Shown here: positions 21,086 through 34,303 of the stretch, one piece after another
Layout of the letters: each line of letters opens with the position of its first letter
How positions within the stretch are numbered: position 1 is the first letter of the stretch
Source: Erpobdella octoculata
Lineage: Eukaryota > Annelida > Clitellata > Hirudinida > Erpobdellidae
Assembly: GCA_963978895.1 (NCBI GenBank)
Contig: OZ022241.1
Span: forward strand, 801,541 to 865,540
Reading direction: 5' to 3'
DNA: 64,000 nucleotides
The notes under the pieces: generated by a model
Seen by the model: the letters and a program-made list of their open reading frames with translations, nothing else
Database searches by the model: none
What the model was told of the DNA's origin: nothing
Translations under genes and position numbers: made by a program

Positions 21086-21880
21086 TAAAAACAAGTAAAT
21101 TAAAAACGAATTTTTAAAACCAATGCTCTTATATGTAATTAAAACACAAATTTTGCAATCAATTTTTTCTTATATTACTCTTTTATTTTATGTTAAAGTC
21201 GAAATATCTTAATTATATCGAAATATCGAAATTAACTAAAATTATCTAAATTAATTGACTTATTGTAAAACTAATAATTGAATATTGCATTGTCTTCTAT
21301 TTTAAGCATGTATGCAAAATTTGAAAAAATCTATCATCAGGAAGTGACTCAAAAATTGATTGCAAGATTTGAAACAGACAGAGAAACAAACAGACAGACA
21401 GAGAAACAGAGACGACGAGTTAATAAAAGCATTGGTAATAATAATAAAAATATCATCAAAAAGCATCGAATTTAAATATCTCAACTATTTTCATGAAAAT
21501 TTCGTACACGCTTGAGAATCGCGGTCAGTGAGTGTGGTTCGTGTTAACTTGGTAAAATAGTCTGCCAGTCGGTTAGCGTTTTGTGGTCAAGAAAACCCTC
21601 AAGAAAACCCTCAAGAAAACCCTCAAGAAAACCCTCAAGAAAACCCTCAAGAAAACCCTCAAGAAAACCCTCAAGAAACCCCTCGATAAAATCCTCAAGA
21701 AAATTAACTAAATTAATTGACTTATTGTAAAACTAATAATTGAATATTGCATTGTCTTCTATCTTGAGCATGTATGCAAAATATGAAAAAAATCTATCAT
21801 CAGGAAGTGACTCAAAAATTGATTGCAAGATTTGAAACAGAGAAACAGAGCCGACGAGTTAATAAAAGCATTGGTAATAA
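21086..21880 (+). repeat. Copies of the 5020 repeat with a 12-bp minisatellite between
   Basis: 21086-21450 matches 5050-5600 closely, including the CAGACAGAGAAA tail. 21703-21880 is a second partial copy. Between them, 21593-21690 is about eight AAGAAAACCCTC units. Confidence 0.8.
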
Positions 21881-22990
21881 TTTTATGACGCAATAATGTA
21901 TAATATAATAATAGAACGTTTCACCTTTTTATTTATTATTTAAAAAAGCAGTGGATTTTTTAATGAAATTAAACATGAACTTATAAATAATAAAGAGAAG
22001 TTATCAAAAATAGAAAAATGGAAAAAAGAAGTTGAACTTAAGTGAAACGTGCCTCTTAGAAGTTTAACAATACCTGACGTTATAAACTTTCAAATTTTCA
22101 ATTCATTTCATAACGCTTCACTTGCTTCTGAATAGTTATTGCGCGTAGGCTTATTCAAGGTTTATTTTAGTAATAGAAATGTATGAACATGATTCAGAAA
22201 ACGTAATAACCATGGACTTACTAATATAGAAAAATGGTTGTCAAACTTACCATCGCTTTAAAAATAATACTTAGCTTCCCATGGAGATTAATTTTATTTA
22301 AACTAACAAACACAAAAATATATGCATCTAAATTTTTTTGATGACTGGGTGTGAGGTTTAGTCGTAGGTTCTTTTTCAAAACTTTTTCACCAACCCATTA
22401 TTGTTATTCAACAATCCCTTGATGCTCACGAAACACAAACGCCTTCTTTGATTGTTTCAGCGCTCCATGTGATATCGCCCACTTTAAAAATAACAGTAGA
22501 TCATGGAATGCTCAATAATAGCATGCTGTTATTAAGCAGTATTTGACTAGATATAAAAACATTGCAAACGATATTGAACAAGCTTGCTAGCGACTTGTAT
22601 TGTTAAATTTAATGATTTGAAATTATTTATAGGGCAATATCTCTCAAAACACAATTTGTTTCAACATTCTTTTTGAATATTATTTTTGACTAAATTCAAA
22701 TATACCACTTTGTAGAATTACCGTGCTTAATTCTATAAACTTCTTTGATAATTTAAATAGCCTTTGTCTAGTTGTATAACTAAAGATTTTAATTTCTTTT
22801 AATTTCTCTCATTTTCTTCTCTCTCTTTTTTTAATTTCTTCACTTTAAACTTTTGCTCTTTTAAAACTCTTCAGTTATTTTTTTTAATAGTTTATAGTCC
22901 TTAACCTATACTTCGATTTGGTTAGACAGACAGACGACAATTTATTTAAGCCTTTGACAAAAAGCATAGGTCGAAAGAAATATAAAAATA

Positions 22991-23225
22991 ACTAGCTGGG
23001 TTACCCGGCGTTGCCCGGGGATTTTAAAGGCTTTTTATCGTTTTCTCTCTGGCTCCCGTTTCCTTAACCGCTTGCTTTCCCGTTCCATGTCGCTTTCTCA
23101 CTCCTGGTCGCATTTCTGCTCACGGTCGCTTTTCCGGCCCCGGTCTCTTTTACTTTTCCCGATCCCGGTTGCTTTTACGCTTTACCGCTCCAGCTTGCTC
23201 TTCTTTTCGCTCTTCTGTTCGTCCA
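22991..23225 (+). repeat. Dispersed ACCCGGCGTTG-type repeat
   Basis: ACTAGCTGGGTTACCCGGCG head, TTTTTATCGTTTTCTCTC, then a degenerate pyrimidine-rich body. Confidence 0.8.
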
Positions 23226-24554
23226 TTAAATTTTAGAGCCTTCCCAATGTGGCTTAGATGGGCTGTAGCGGAATGCTGTGCACAGTCATCAAAATTGATC
23301 TGTTTTCTCGTTAACACTTTGTTGTTTGGTTTGCTCGTTTAGTTACGTCTGAACTTCTTCAATTTTAATTAGTGTTCTTTAATGTATTGGTTCCACTCTG
23401 CAAGTGTGATCTTCTGCAAAGGCTTATTATGATTGACTGAAGCTGAAAAAAAAAAGAATTTATTAGTTAACGGCTGCAATAATGTTAAAATCCGCTCATA
23501 TATCTCAACAGGTTATATTTATTTTAAATACTTGTAAGATTATAAATGCTTACAATAGATTTATCACACACTGTTCAACAGCTGCTTTTCGTAAAATCGC
23601 TAGTCTTAGTTTTTGAGTTGTTCTTAGTTTTTAAGTGTCATGTCTACAGAAAGCATATAACGCTACATGTAGCATGTTAATAAATGTTGACCCGTGGCTT
23701 TGAAAAATGTGATATAAAACACAAATTGAAATAAAACATGAAGTAATAATAATATTAAAAACCTTCAAAGCATTAACTTAATGAATTTTCCGAGAGTTTT
23801 CTGAGATCATCAATTTGGAACAATCGAAGAGTACCACTTTTATTTAGCAAATGATGCAATTATAAATTGAACAAAACAGCATCAGATTGATAGGCTGGCT
23901 TGAGAACTTTGTTCATGATTTTGTTGAAACACAAAAATACTGCACTTGCTTTCATTTCTTTCAAATTTCATGCACCTCATATATCAGTGAAACTTTTACA
24001 ATAAATTGGTGTTGCATGTAAGATTTTCTTTAAAATGTAATTTTCTAATTTCCTCTGAAAAGTAAAAAATAAAATAAGACCGATAAATTAATTCATAATC
24101 TTATAGTCATAACTACTCGTGAATAATAATGGTTGTAATGCCATCACATAAAAAAAAACTTACCTGCCCAAAAAAATTTCTCATTTACCGATAGGCTGAT
24201 AGCAAGCTCGTCGCTCAACAATATTAGATGAGGAACAATTGAAGTCAGAAGACTTGAACGATAAATATGAACAATGAATTTAAATTTATTTTTCCAATCT
24301 GCAACTCCGTTTTGTAAAACACAAAATGTTAGAGCATAATGATAATCTTATAATAATTAATAATAATATAACATAACATAATTAAACACGTGCAATGCAA
24401 CAAACGAAACAAATCGAAAGATACACAATAAATCATGATTTTAAAAACTAAAAACAAATTACCAAAGCTTTGCCACTTACTTTTGAATGGGAGATATAAA
24501 CAATGAATTTCTAATTTGATTTAATTTTAATTTGTTAAGTCTGGAACTCTTTTT

Positions 24555-25112
24555 GTGAAGCACAAAATATCTCTAAATAGAAGAAATTCCACCTGCAATT
24601 TATTGATTAGTCCTGAAATCCAAAGTTATCTAGATTTAAAAAATAAGCTGCTAAAATCAAATATAAAGTTTACCGATAGCAGAGCTGTCGTATCGGAGGT
24701 TCGGAAGAGAATGAGCCTCAATGAGCTCTATGAAATCAAAACAAAGGTATCCGGCGGCACCATAGATATCTATGGGCGGCACTAAACAACACACATATTT
24801 ATTTAATTTAATATTTATATTTAAAACCTTTAAAACTTAAGAAAAAAAAAATATTTTGTATAATTTAACTATAAATTAATTTTATTTTATTTTGTAGAAA
24901 AAAAATTTACTCCAACTTACTACCGCTGACCAAAACGTTTTTTGTCCATAAAACATCAACGGAGAAACATATTTATTTAAAATTTTACAGGAACCACCGC
25001 TTGAATAAGTTGCATAAGTGTGCCAAATTTCAATTAACTCTGTTCGGCCGTTTACATTTTATGTCCAAACAAACAAACAAACAAACAAACATTTCATTTT
25101 TATATATAAGAT
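24555..25112 (+). repeat. Unrecognised 76-codon frame followed by a retroposon-like tail
   Basis: The frame at 24555-24785 encodes a mixed-composition peptide (contains SYLDLKNKLLKSNIKF and ends GTIDIYGRH). It is followed at 24995-25112 by AATTTCAATTAACTCTG.., an (AAAC)n run and TTTATATATAAG, a tail style like those at 17545 and 19065. I think the frame is part of a mobile element rather than a host gene, but I do not recognise it. Confidence 0.35.
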
Positions 25113-25425
25113 AAAAACACTTATAACGAATAATGAATAACAATAAACAAATTTTTTATTAATAGAAAGTTAATTTTAAAAAGTTCAAAATAAATTTATA
25201 AGAAATGAAAAACATAAAACTCAATTAGCAGTCAAATAGTCAAGCCTTCTTCTTCACAGGTGTTTCGTTATATTTTCAATCCACAGTTGCATGTTCAAAT
25301 ATTATATTTTATTAATAACAATTTTTAACAAGTTAAAAAAACAGTACTTAATTGTCCAGCGCAAACATTAACTAAAAAATTAAAATGATATCAATAGAAA
25401 ACATAAGAAAATGTGTCTTGAAATT

Positions 25426-27275
25426 CTAAATGATCGTTGTACGAAACATTTCTGTTGCTACGATTTTATGACCTAAAATTTAAAAAAGTTTTGTTATCTC
25501 AAATTATTTTAAACTGTTTAATTAAAAAAATTGAGAAGTAGATTAAAAACCTGTTTTTGAACCTGGTAGTGTAGTAGGTATTGATGAACGTAAATGGTCG
25601 TTCTGGATATTGTACGTTTTGTTCAGAAAAAACTGGGTTTAAAAAAATAAGTCATTAAACGTTTCAATAATCAATCATTTGGAAAATTAATTAATAAACT
25701 TAATAATTAGCGCCATAAACAAACCTGTCTGATGCTGAGCTTTCTCTTTTTCATTTTTTCAGGCTTGTTCAAAGGCACAAAATTTTCCGTATGCTGTTAA
25801 CGTGCATGACAATCAAAAATTTGATATCAAAGCAATAGTTTGTCAACTATGTTGGTAAATTATATTGAAAGTTTTAGACTTAAAGATGCTAACGTTTGTT
25901 TATGTGAAAAGATGGATACAACTCACTTTAATGCTTTTGCCTAGATTTGGTTCATATCTTCTTTCGATCTTCATTGTTACTTTTTCAAACGCTTTAATTT
26001 CAAAACAAATTGTTTACACTTAGAGCAAAACATAAATATCAATTAATAAAATGGGATAATTTTCAACTAACTGTTATTTGCAAATTGAAGGTTTTTTATT
26101 TTTTCCTTTGATTTAAAAAGTTCATTTTGAGTTTGCTCACACAAATTATTGAGCTGATAAAATGAACAATCAATCAAGCAATTAATCAAGTCAGCAAATT
26201 TTTTTTTACAATTGAAATACTACTAACACGAGTTATCTGGTCGTTTTTTGAGGCAATTTTTTCATTTAGTAGCTCAATAGTTTTTTCTAGTTTATGTTCC
26301 TCAATGTCCAGAGTGATTGCGTGTCTGTCGTTTGGCTCACAACCTGTAGCATGTGAAGTGGAATTCCTAAAACAAATGAATCAAATATGTATAATATTAC
26401 AGTGCACTACGTTTTTAACGAGGTCGCATTGTCTATAAAAATTACTTCGTTATATCCGAAGTTACTTTATATCGAGAGATGACAAAAAACTATTTTGTTC
26501 AATTTTAACATTTGTTTAAAAATCATTCAACGTTAAAAACATTAAAATACTCAAATTAAACAAAAAACAGTGACATAAAGGTAAACGATACAGTTAGTTA
26601 AAACGTATTAAAGTACAACTTGAGTAATATTTAAATTCGTTAAGTACAATTGTAAAAATATAGATTTTTTTTAAATTAAATTAACAATGATAGTAATTAC
26701 TAAATAAAATAAAATATTAGTTAACAAAACCGTTAACAACGGAATTGCAGTCAACTTCAAGGTCGTGACTACATCATCATCATCATTAATCACAGAAACA
26801 CAAACATCTAATATAAAACATTTATTTGAAAAAAATACCTGAACAAATATTGTTACTAGTTGAAAATTAGTTAAAACCCTTACGATTATTATTATTAGTT
26901 TCACCACTATTCAGGGAACCAAAATGTTTAAGAGTTCAATCAAAAGAATACCAGTGTTCATTAATAAAAGGCTTGAATTTTTTTCATGAGAATACTGGTT
27001 TTTGAAACTAAAAATGTATGTGTTGGTTTGCTTGAATCTGGTGTTGGCATATGTTAGTATATAGCACTACTCTACGAAACATAGCGGTGCTTATATGACC
27101 AATGTCATTTTCCACTTGACCATGTGGAAACGGATAGGAAAATTAGTACACTAGGTTGGTTTGTGCTCCACAGGACTAAAAATATTATTTATACTATTTT
27201 TAATTGAAAGATTATGGGTTTTTCTATTGTAAAATAAATGCGTAACTTGAGTGTATTCTTTTTATATACAGCCTT

Positions 27276-27371
<96 letters not shown>

Positions 27372-30300
27372 AAAGAGGTAGGAAGATAAAAAAGCGTTTT
27401 TGAGTAGCATGTAAACTGGTTACTGCTAGTTTTTCCGGATTATTCCAAAACTCTTTAGCAAGCCAAGCAATTTTTTGCATTTAAGAAAATAATATCAACC
27501 TTCTGTCATCAATTTCAATTTCAATTTTTTGCATTTAAGAAAATAATATCAACCTTCTGTCATCAATTTCAATTTCTTCAGGCTCTTCTACTTTCTGTAA
27601 GAAAAAGTTAATTTCCAACGATATTAGTGTTTTAATAAAAATTAACTTAATGTTTATTTTATTCAGGTTTAATGAACAGTTTAATGCATTTGAATTTATA
27701 CGATGCGGCTTCAGAAATTCTTGACTTTTTATTAAAGTAAATTATCGTCACACTTTTTTCCATAGTTTTAGTATTCCAAAGAAGATATTTTTTGTTTGTT
27801 GATATTTTTATTTTTTATTATAAAAGAAATTTTACACAATTTTAAAATAAATTAAAACTATTGGCAACACTCAGAAGTGGATACAGGGGTGGTCCTGGGA
27901 TTCTGAAATGTAGAACATTAGGGCGCTACTTCGTATTGATAATACCACAACAGCGCCGGGAACTGCTCGTGCATATGGGATCACACAGTGTTGCCTGCCA
28001 CCCGCACGTGTCTCCGAAATCGGAATGTGCCGAACCCTATTACATCCTAGTCGTGAAACTGGTACTCATTTATCGACCAGTGAAGGATGAAAGGCGGAGT
28101 TGGCCTGATCAGTGTGAGTGAATTCCTTGCTCAACATAATTACGCCTCGCCGTGACTGAGATTTGAACCCACGACGGCAGGATGATAGCATAACTGCTTT
28201 CACCACTATGCTACGGCGCCTCTACATGGCACTTACATGGTCCAAAAGCCTTGGGTACATAGTAACAGTGGTCATTACGTTCCTCTATCTTCAATCTTTA
28301 CTTTGTTTTATCGGTCTTTATTGTTCTGAACTTATCTCACTTAAAATCTATCTGATTTGTAAACAACGTTATTATGTTTTACTCGTTTATGAGACTCGTC
28401 ATTTAACTCATACAGAATAAATAAAACAAATTACATATCATATGTTTACCGATATTATAAGGTAATATTTAATGACTTATATAGTCGTAATAACTTATAT
28501 AATTAAATATGATCATGTTTGGAAAAGTTAATTTCAATGCATTTTGAAAATTAGAAAAATACTAAATAAATTTTGTTTAATATAATTTTATAATATTAAA
28601 TAAAAACTTAGAAAAATTCGTTATCAATTAAAAATGTTTTTGGTTATTAGCAATTTATCACCTAGTTCAAATATTTGAAATAAAAGGCTGCTTCATGTAC
28701 TTAGAACTCACCTCTCCTGTAATATTTTCAATTGGTTTTTTATCCGACTCAAAAGCAAGATCCGTTGAATGGTTATAAGTTATGGTAGGTCCTGGCAAAT
28801 AAATTGGCGTTACAAATGTATATGCAATCTTACAACGTCACAAATCTACTGTCAACATTTATAAATTGAGAATAAATAAAGAATAGAAAACCTTCAACAA
28901 CTTTTTTGGAAAAGTGCTCAATTGTTATGTAAATATCTTCAAAACAATTTTCTAAGTTTTCCTTTTCTAAGTTGGTTTGCTGAAATAAAATTTTACAATA
29001 AACAAATAGTATTATTTACATTTAGTTCTAAAATCAATTTACTTGTTTTTAATTTCTACTTACCTTGTCGGCATCAAAATTGTTTTCTTCAACTGTTTCT
29101 ATGCTACCCATACAAAAAACTGGATAAGGCTCACATGTGTTACTATCTGAATTTGCTGTTTCAACATATGTTTGTTTTTGGTTTTCCACACAAACAATCG
29201 TTGTATTAGAGTCTGACAAAAAGCAATCATAACAAGTGAATAAAAAATTTAGAAAACAAACATTTAAAAAAAAGAGTTATTAAATAATATGCTGTTATCC
29301 ATTTTACGTTTATGTTTAAAATAACAGACTTTAAACTAGTCGGGAATAAGTTAAAAATTAATTACAAGATTTCGCCTAACCAGATGACAGAAATCAGGCA
29401 ACAGATAAATAAATCTAATTAAAAACTTGCAACAAAAATAATAAAACTTTCAAACGCTTGATAATTTGCAAAAGGCAACTGATAAATATTCACTTCAGAT
29501 TTCGTATGTTTCCCAATTATTTGTAAACCAATTTAAACTTAGGAACTGTCTTGAATACTTTTCAACGTTATGATCTGTAGAACGTTTTTATAAATAGCCA
29601 TAAAATGCAGCTTTTTCCACTTTCCAACAACCAATGTCAAGCGTTTATCGCAAGTCATTCAATGATTCACCAACGGCAACGCCAAATTTATGCAGCCAGT
29701 AGGTACACCTGCCGGCATAAAGATAAATGCTCACGCATATGCAATCTGACAATGCTGATCGCTGTCTAAAAAGTATTATTTATGAAAAAATGATCAAAGA
29801 AGCAAAAACCTTTGTCATCGCTTTCTGAAAACTTAAGAATAGTTATGTAAATGTCTTCTGAACTGTTTTCAAAATCTTGGTTCCTTTGGCTTGTGGGCTA
29901 AAATTTAATTTCAAGTTAACCAGGAAAAATAAATTTTTACTCTTATTTAAAAAAAAAAAATGTTTTTAAATTAAACTTACTTCAGCTTTTTTTTTACCGT
30001 TCATGAAGAGACGTGGAAAAAACTTATGTTTGTAGCTTTTTCTTTTATTCTTTTCATCAGATGTTTGGTTCTTGCCTTCTACATAAACCATCATTTTGCC
30101 AAAACGTTAACATACAAATAAGCTCTATAATTTTTAAAACACAGCTAATAAATATTCACACCAGATTATGCATGTTTGCTTTTCACCTTTTACCAAACCA
30201 ATCTTCAACGTTGGGATCAGCGGAGCTTTTTTAAGAAAAACCATAAAATTCAGTTTGTCTACCTCACCCTATTGACAATTGTTTTTCCCATAACATTGAA

Positions 30301-33300
30301 TGGTTCACCAACGTCAAAGCCAAATTTATGGAGCGAATAAAACTAGTGTTGGAAAAACATTAAAAGAGAACAACCAAAAAAACTTAAAACCTATGCAATC
30401 CCCCAATGCTGCTGCCACAAATTTGTTTGCTGTGCAAACATTATTAACTAAGGAAAACTAATAAAAAAAAACGAGAAAAGTTAACAACATTTTTAAAACT
30501 GTATAAATTGTTTTGTAAATACCTTTTAAAGTCTCAGTGTTTTCCCCCATTTGCTTTGCTTGCTGGAACAGGATTTTAAATAAAACCATATTGTTTATTG
30601 TTCACGCTTAACTTTGAAACAAGTTGATTTAGTTTTACCTTTTTGTGATAAACTTTGAAATCAACGTGGTTTTCTTTTTTTGATAAACAGCAATCTGACC
30701 CGTTGAAACATGAGTAGATGTTTTTTATATTTTGCCATCTGTTATTTTTATATTAATTTCAATTTTAATAATTTTTAACTTGAGAAAGTTAAAAAAAACA
30801 GTGGGCATCGATACATAACGTTTTTAAGAATCAGCTGATTTTTTTGTAAATTGTCGACACATGATATTGATATCAATCAATCAATCAATCAATTATTTAT
30901 ATAGCGCTATTTCCGCAGTGTTCAATAGCGCTCGGTCGTGAACTTATTAAACAGATATGTTTTAAGTCCACGACGGAAAACTGTGAGAGAAGTAGAGTTA
31001 GTAAGAGAAGAAGGAAGAGAGTTCCAGAGATAGGGACCAGAGTAGGAGAAAGAGCGTTTAGCAAAAGAATGCTTAATAGTGAAGATGCGAGAGTGATTAC
31101 GAGAAGAAGAACGAAGACCAGACTTAGGAGGGATAAGTATTAAATTAGTTAAGTAGAGAGGAGAAAGACAATTTTTTATTTTGTACATTATTAAACAAAT
31201 TTTAAAAATTACCCTATATCTGAGAGGAAGCCAATGGAGAAGAACAAGAGATGGAGAGATGTGAGAGGAGTAGGAGGTGCGAGAAACTAAGCGAGCAGCC
31301 GAGTTGAAGGCTTTAGAGAGAGGATAGAGGGTAGTGTCAGGAAGACCATAGTATAGAGAATTGCAGTAGTCAATTCGAGACAGGACAAGAGAAGAGACTA
31401 GAAGTTGCAGCGAAGGATCATCCAGAAGTGGACGAAGCTGCTTAATACGGCGAAAATGAAAGTAGCAGGATTTAGTAACAGAAGTAATTTGGGGGGTTAG
31501 CGACAAGTTAGAGTCAAAGAGAAAACCTAAGCTACGAATCAAGGGAGAAGGAGAAATGGAAAGAGAAGATGGTGGTGGCAAAACCAAAGGAAGAGGATTT
31601 AGGGATCTAGAGGACTTGTTGAAATAGATTAGTTCAAACTTGTCAGGATTAAGTTTAAGACACATAGAAGAACTCCAGGATATAATAGATTGAAGGCAGG
31701 CAGCTATTTTATTAAGAACAGACTCAAGAGAAGAGTTAGAGAAAGTAGAATAGACATAAGAGTCATCGGCATACATTTGGCTATTGAGAGAGTGAGAAGA
31801 TATAATATGAGGAAGTTCAGAAGTATAGAGAATAAACAGTAAAGGACCAAGAATAGACCCTTGAGGGACACCGTAGCTCAGAGATACAGGAGTAGATTTA
31901 GAAGATTCAATAGAAACATAGGAATATCTACCAGATAGATAAGATTTAATCCACCGGAGAGCATCGCTAGTTATATTAAAAGATTTATCAAGTACATCCA
32001 ACAACAGTGAGTGATCAACTGTATCAAATGCAGATGAAAAATCAAGACAAAGAAGAAGGGTAGAGAGGCCAGAGTCAGAAGAAACAATGAGGTCATTATG
32101 AAGCTTAAGTAGAGCAGTTTCAGTAGAGTGGCCAGGTCTGAAGCCAGATTGAGAAGAGGGAAGAAGTGAGAAAGCAGTTAGATAAGCACTTATTTCCTCA
32201 TACACAACTCTTTCCATAATTTTAGAGATAAAGGATAGGTTAGAGACAGGCCTATAGCTAGATAGAGAAGAAGGATCAAGAGAGGCATTTTTAATAGTAG
32301 GGATAATGAAAGAGGACTTAAGAACAGAGGGAAACACAGATGTAGATAAAGAGAGATTAATTAAATCAAGTAAAATTGGATAAAGAACAGAAGAAAGCTC
32401 TTTAAAGATAGTAGTAGGAATAAGATCCAAAGAGCAAGTAGAAGAAGACATAGAGTTAATAAGTTTAGTAAGATAGTCAAGTGTAATAGGAGAGAAAAAA
32501 GTAAATGTTTCAGTAGAGAATTTAGAAAAAATGGGGGTTAGACTATTGTTAGAAGATCTGATGCTTTCAATTTTCGTAGTAAGAAAATTATGATAGTCAT
32601 CAGGAGAAAAAGAAGGAGGAGGAGATTTTTTATTAAGGAGTTTAGAAAGAGATAGGTCTGATTGTTGTGACATCATTTTATATGTTTATTGAAAAACACC
32701 AATTAATATAATGCATCAGTTTGGCTTTTTCAATTTGATTTTTCATAGCTAGCAATTGCGTTTACGGTTTTATTTATAAGATAGATCAAAAACAACTTTG
32801 TTTGCCTAAAAAGTAATGAATCTTAACCGCGTAGGTGGCTGAATTCAATTTGTTGTCGGGTCGAAGTAGGATGTTTTTAAACTCATCATAATCGAGTCAA
32901 GTGTAATTTAGCTCAGAAAGACTGAAATGTCTAGCTATCTGGCCCAGTGGTCAGAGCGTTTGTGAGTAGGCAAAGCGCTTTTGCCGAAGAGAGCGGGACC
33001 AAATTGGCTTTGCCCGTTCATTATCAGGTTTTAAAACCAAACATTCAATAAATAAATGAGTTCAATTAATTTTAATTCAAAAACAAATTATATAACGAAT
33101 AAACTAATATACTTATTTTATTCTATTGTTTGTTAACGGTGCACCTGTATGTTAATCCAATATACAAAACGTACTAAAAAAACACCCGTTATAAAATTTA
33201 AGACTGAGAGTCACTCAATAAAAATACTACATAACCAAAAATACCTACTTTATTTTTAGTACATTTCGAACGTTTGAAAAGTTGAAAAAACTCTTGTAAT

Positions 33301-33441
33301 TTTTTTCTCTTGTTTTTCTCTTTAATAAGAACAAGTGTAAATTATTTATTTAATCTTTATTTTATAAAAAATGAGAAAACGCACCGGTTTGTTGTCCCTG
33401 TAAAACAGGTTGTATTGATCTTCTTCGGTTATAGTTGTCAT
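25426..33441 (-). CDS. Gene D: coiled-coil protein with repeated EDIYITI tyrosine motifs (about 422 aa)
   Basis: Exons in gene order: 33385-33441 (ATG), 33249-33292 (weak), 30639-30738, 30523-30562, 29981-30078, 29810-29897, 29064-29212, 28892-28979, 28712-28791, 27554-27594, 26228-26366, 26072-26153, 25927-25991, 25725-25793, 25551-25632, 25426-25472 (TAG). All junctions are GT-AG and in phase (1269 nt). No signal peptide or TM segment is seen, so the product is probably cytosolic. Two exons carry EDIYITI (Tyr near residues 130 and 209), which fits D/E-x-x-Y-x-x-I, a half-ITAM that an SH2 domain could bind once phosphorylated. The exon pairs holding them are duplicated. Residues about 262-357 are charged, coiled-coil-like. 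One exon (25927-25991, 65 nt, reading FEKVTMKIERRYEP) resembles gene E exons 10 and 12, also 65 nt, same phases. Unlike E, no PH domain follows. An intact LINE sits in an intron at 30873-32690. The second exon is tentative. Confidence 0.72.
27278..27370. repeat. (TA)n array in gene D intron
   Basis: AT dinucleotide run with two interruptions. Confidence 0.95.
27469..27575. repeat. Tandem duplication of the gene D exon 10 3' end and its donor
   Basis: A unit of about 55 bp is present twice. Each copy carries the last roughly 20 nt of the exon, the AAG|GTTGAT donor and about 35 nt of intron. Use of the distal donor would bring an early stop. Confidence 0.85.
27878..28226 (-). mobile_element. 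tRNA-derived SINE in gene D intron
   Basis: The minus-strand head reads GGCGCCGTAGCATAGTGGTG (A-box-like TAGCATAGTGG) and then GGGTTCAAATCTC (B-box-like), about 75 nt in all. A TTGAGCAAGGAATTCACTC segment follows, as also seen in the 58238 SINE, then a unique-looking 3' part. The GC content is clearly above its surroundings. Not a functional tRNA: no acceptor stem closes. Confidence 0.8.
30873..32690 (-). mobile_element. CR1/L2-like LINE, 5'-truncated, with intact RT ORF
   Basis: The ORF at 30922-32676 (584 aa) covers reverse transcriptase and the C-terminal region. In order it shows SYRPVSNLSFISKIMERVV, the GFRPGHSTETALL region, motif A LDFSSAFDTVDHS, motif B GVPQGSILGPLLF, the catalytic box MYADDSYVY, and a C-terminus PYLWNSLPSSLTNS. 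No endonuclease precedes it, so the copy is 5'-truncated, as is common for target-primed retroposons. The 3' end has AATAGCGCTATATAAATAA and a (TTGA)n tail. The absence of stops suggests recent insertion. It lies in a gene D intron in the same orientation as the gene. Related pieces are at 13826, 10310 and 60775. Confidence 0.93.
32930..33040 (+). mobile_element. Possible decayed tRNA-like SINE head
   Basis: TGGCCCAGTGGTCAGAGCG resembles an A box, with a weak B box (GGGACCAAATTGG) about 45 nt later. It is GC-rich against its flanks. Weak. Confidence 0.35.
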
Positions 33442-34303
33442 TGAATTATGTTATTTATAAGCTCAATATTTTGTTTTAGAAATATTAGTTGAATATTCTC
33501 TGCGTTTATATTGTCTGCGTTAATAATCCCACATGAAAATCGAAATCGTCATATCATTTCTTACTGCTACTCAGCTAGTCACAACCTGAATAATCGTCTT
33601 TTGATTTAAATGGTAGGTGGTATTTCTGCACATTTCTATTGCATACATAATTTCTTTTGTGCCAGTCAGCAGTCTATTTTTGTTATAATTTTATTTACTT
33701 CAACTTGTTCAAGATATAAGAATCTGAAAATAAAATTGTTATTCTTACAAAATAACTGATTTCTAAGTGGTTTTAGCTACTACTTCTAAGATTAATATGC
33801 TGGTTACCTTAACAAAGCAACTGATTTTAAAGCGGTTTTAGCTAATAACTATATAAAATATATTTAACAAATACAAAGTAACTGAGATCAAAACCTATTT
33901 AGTTATTAACTAAGAATTTATAGATTATAAAAGCTTAGCTGAGTTTAACGGATGCTAGATTCTAGTGGCTAGAAGGCTTGATGTCTAACTTCAAACGATC
34001 TCCAAAACAATTTTTTTGAATATTCATTTCCGAAAGTTACAGACCAATTGCTTTGAAATTTAGAAAAAAATAGCCCTTATTAAGAAAAGGGTTTCTATCT
34101 ATTTTAAATAAATTCGGGACCATTGAGTGCATTTAACGCGCACTTTGACGTGTCTGGAAAAACAAAATAAAATGCTGCTTTATTAATCAGAAAACGTAAA
34201 TATGTTGAATGTATTTTTAAATCTTTTATATTAATTCCACCACCGGTCTTGATTGCTTAAATGTTTGCAAACCAACAAAATGTTGGGAATGCTTTACAGC
34301 AAA

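Larger units (their letters stand above)
19291..25425. other. Intergenic between genes A and D: repeats only
   Basis: I see no supported gene. The interval holds a perfect hairpin (20541-20578), copies of the 5020 repeat (21086-21450, 21703-21880), a 12-bp minisatellite (21593-21690), an ACCCGGCGTTG-type repeat (22991-23225), a weak 76-codon frame (24555-24785) and a retroposon-like tail (24995-25112). The rest is plain AT-rich DNA. Confidence 0.6.

Noticed and set aside
30505..30530. Reading gene D exon 4 through GTATTT to give a third tyrosine motif (GIYKTI)
   Set aside because: Only the GTATTT donor gives the phase needed by the next exon at 30078. I kept it as an alternative worth testing.
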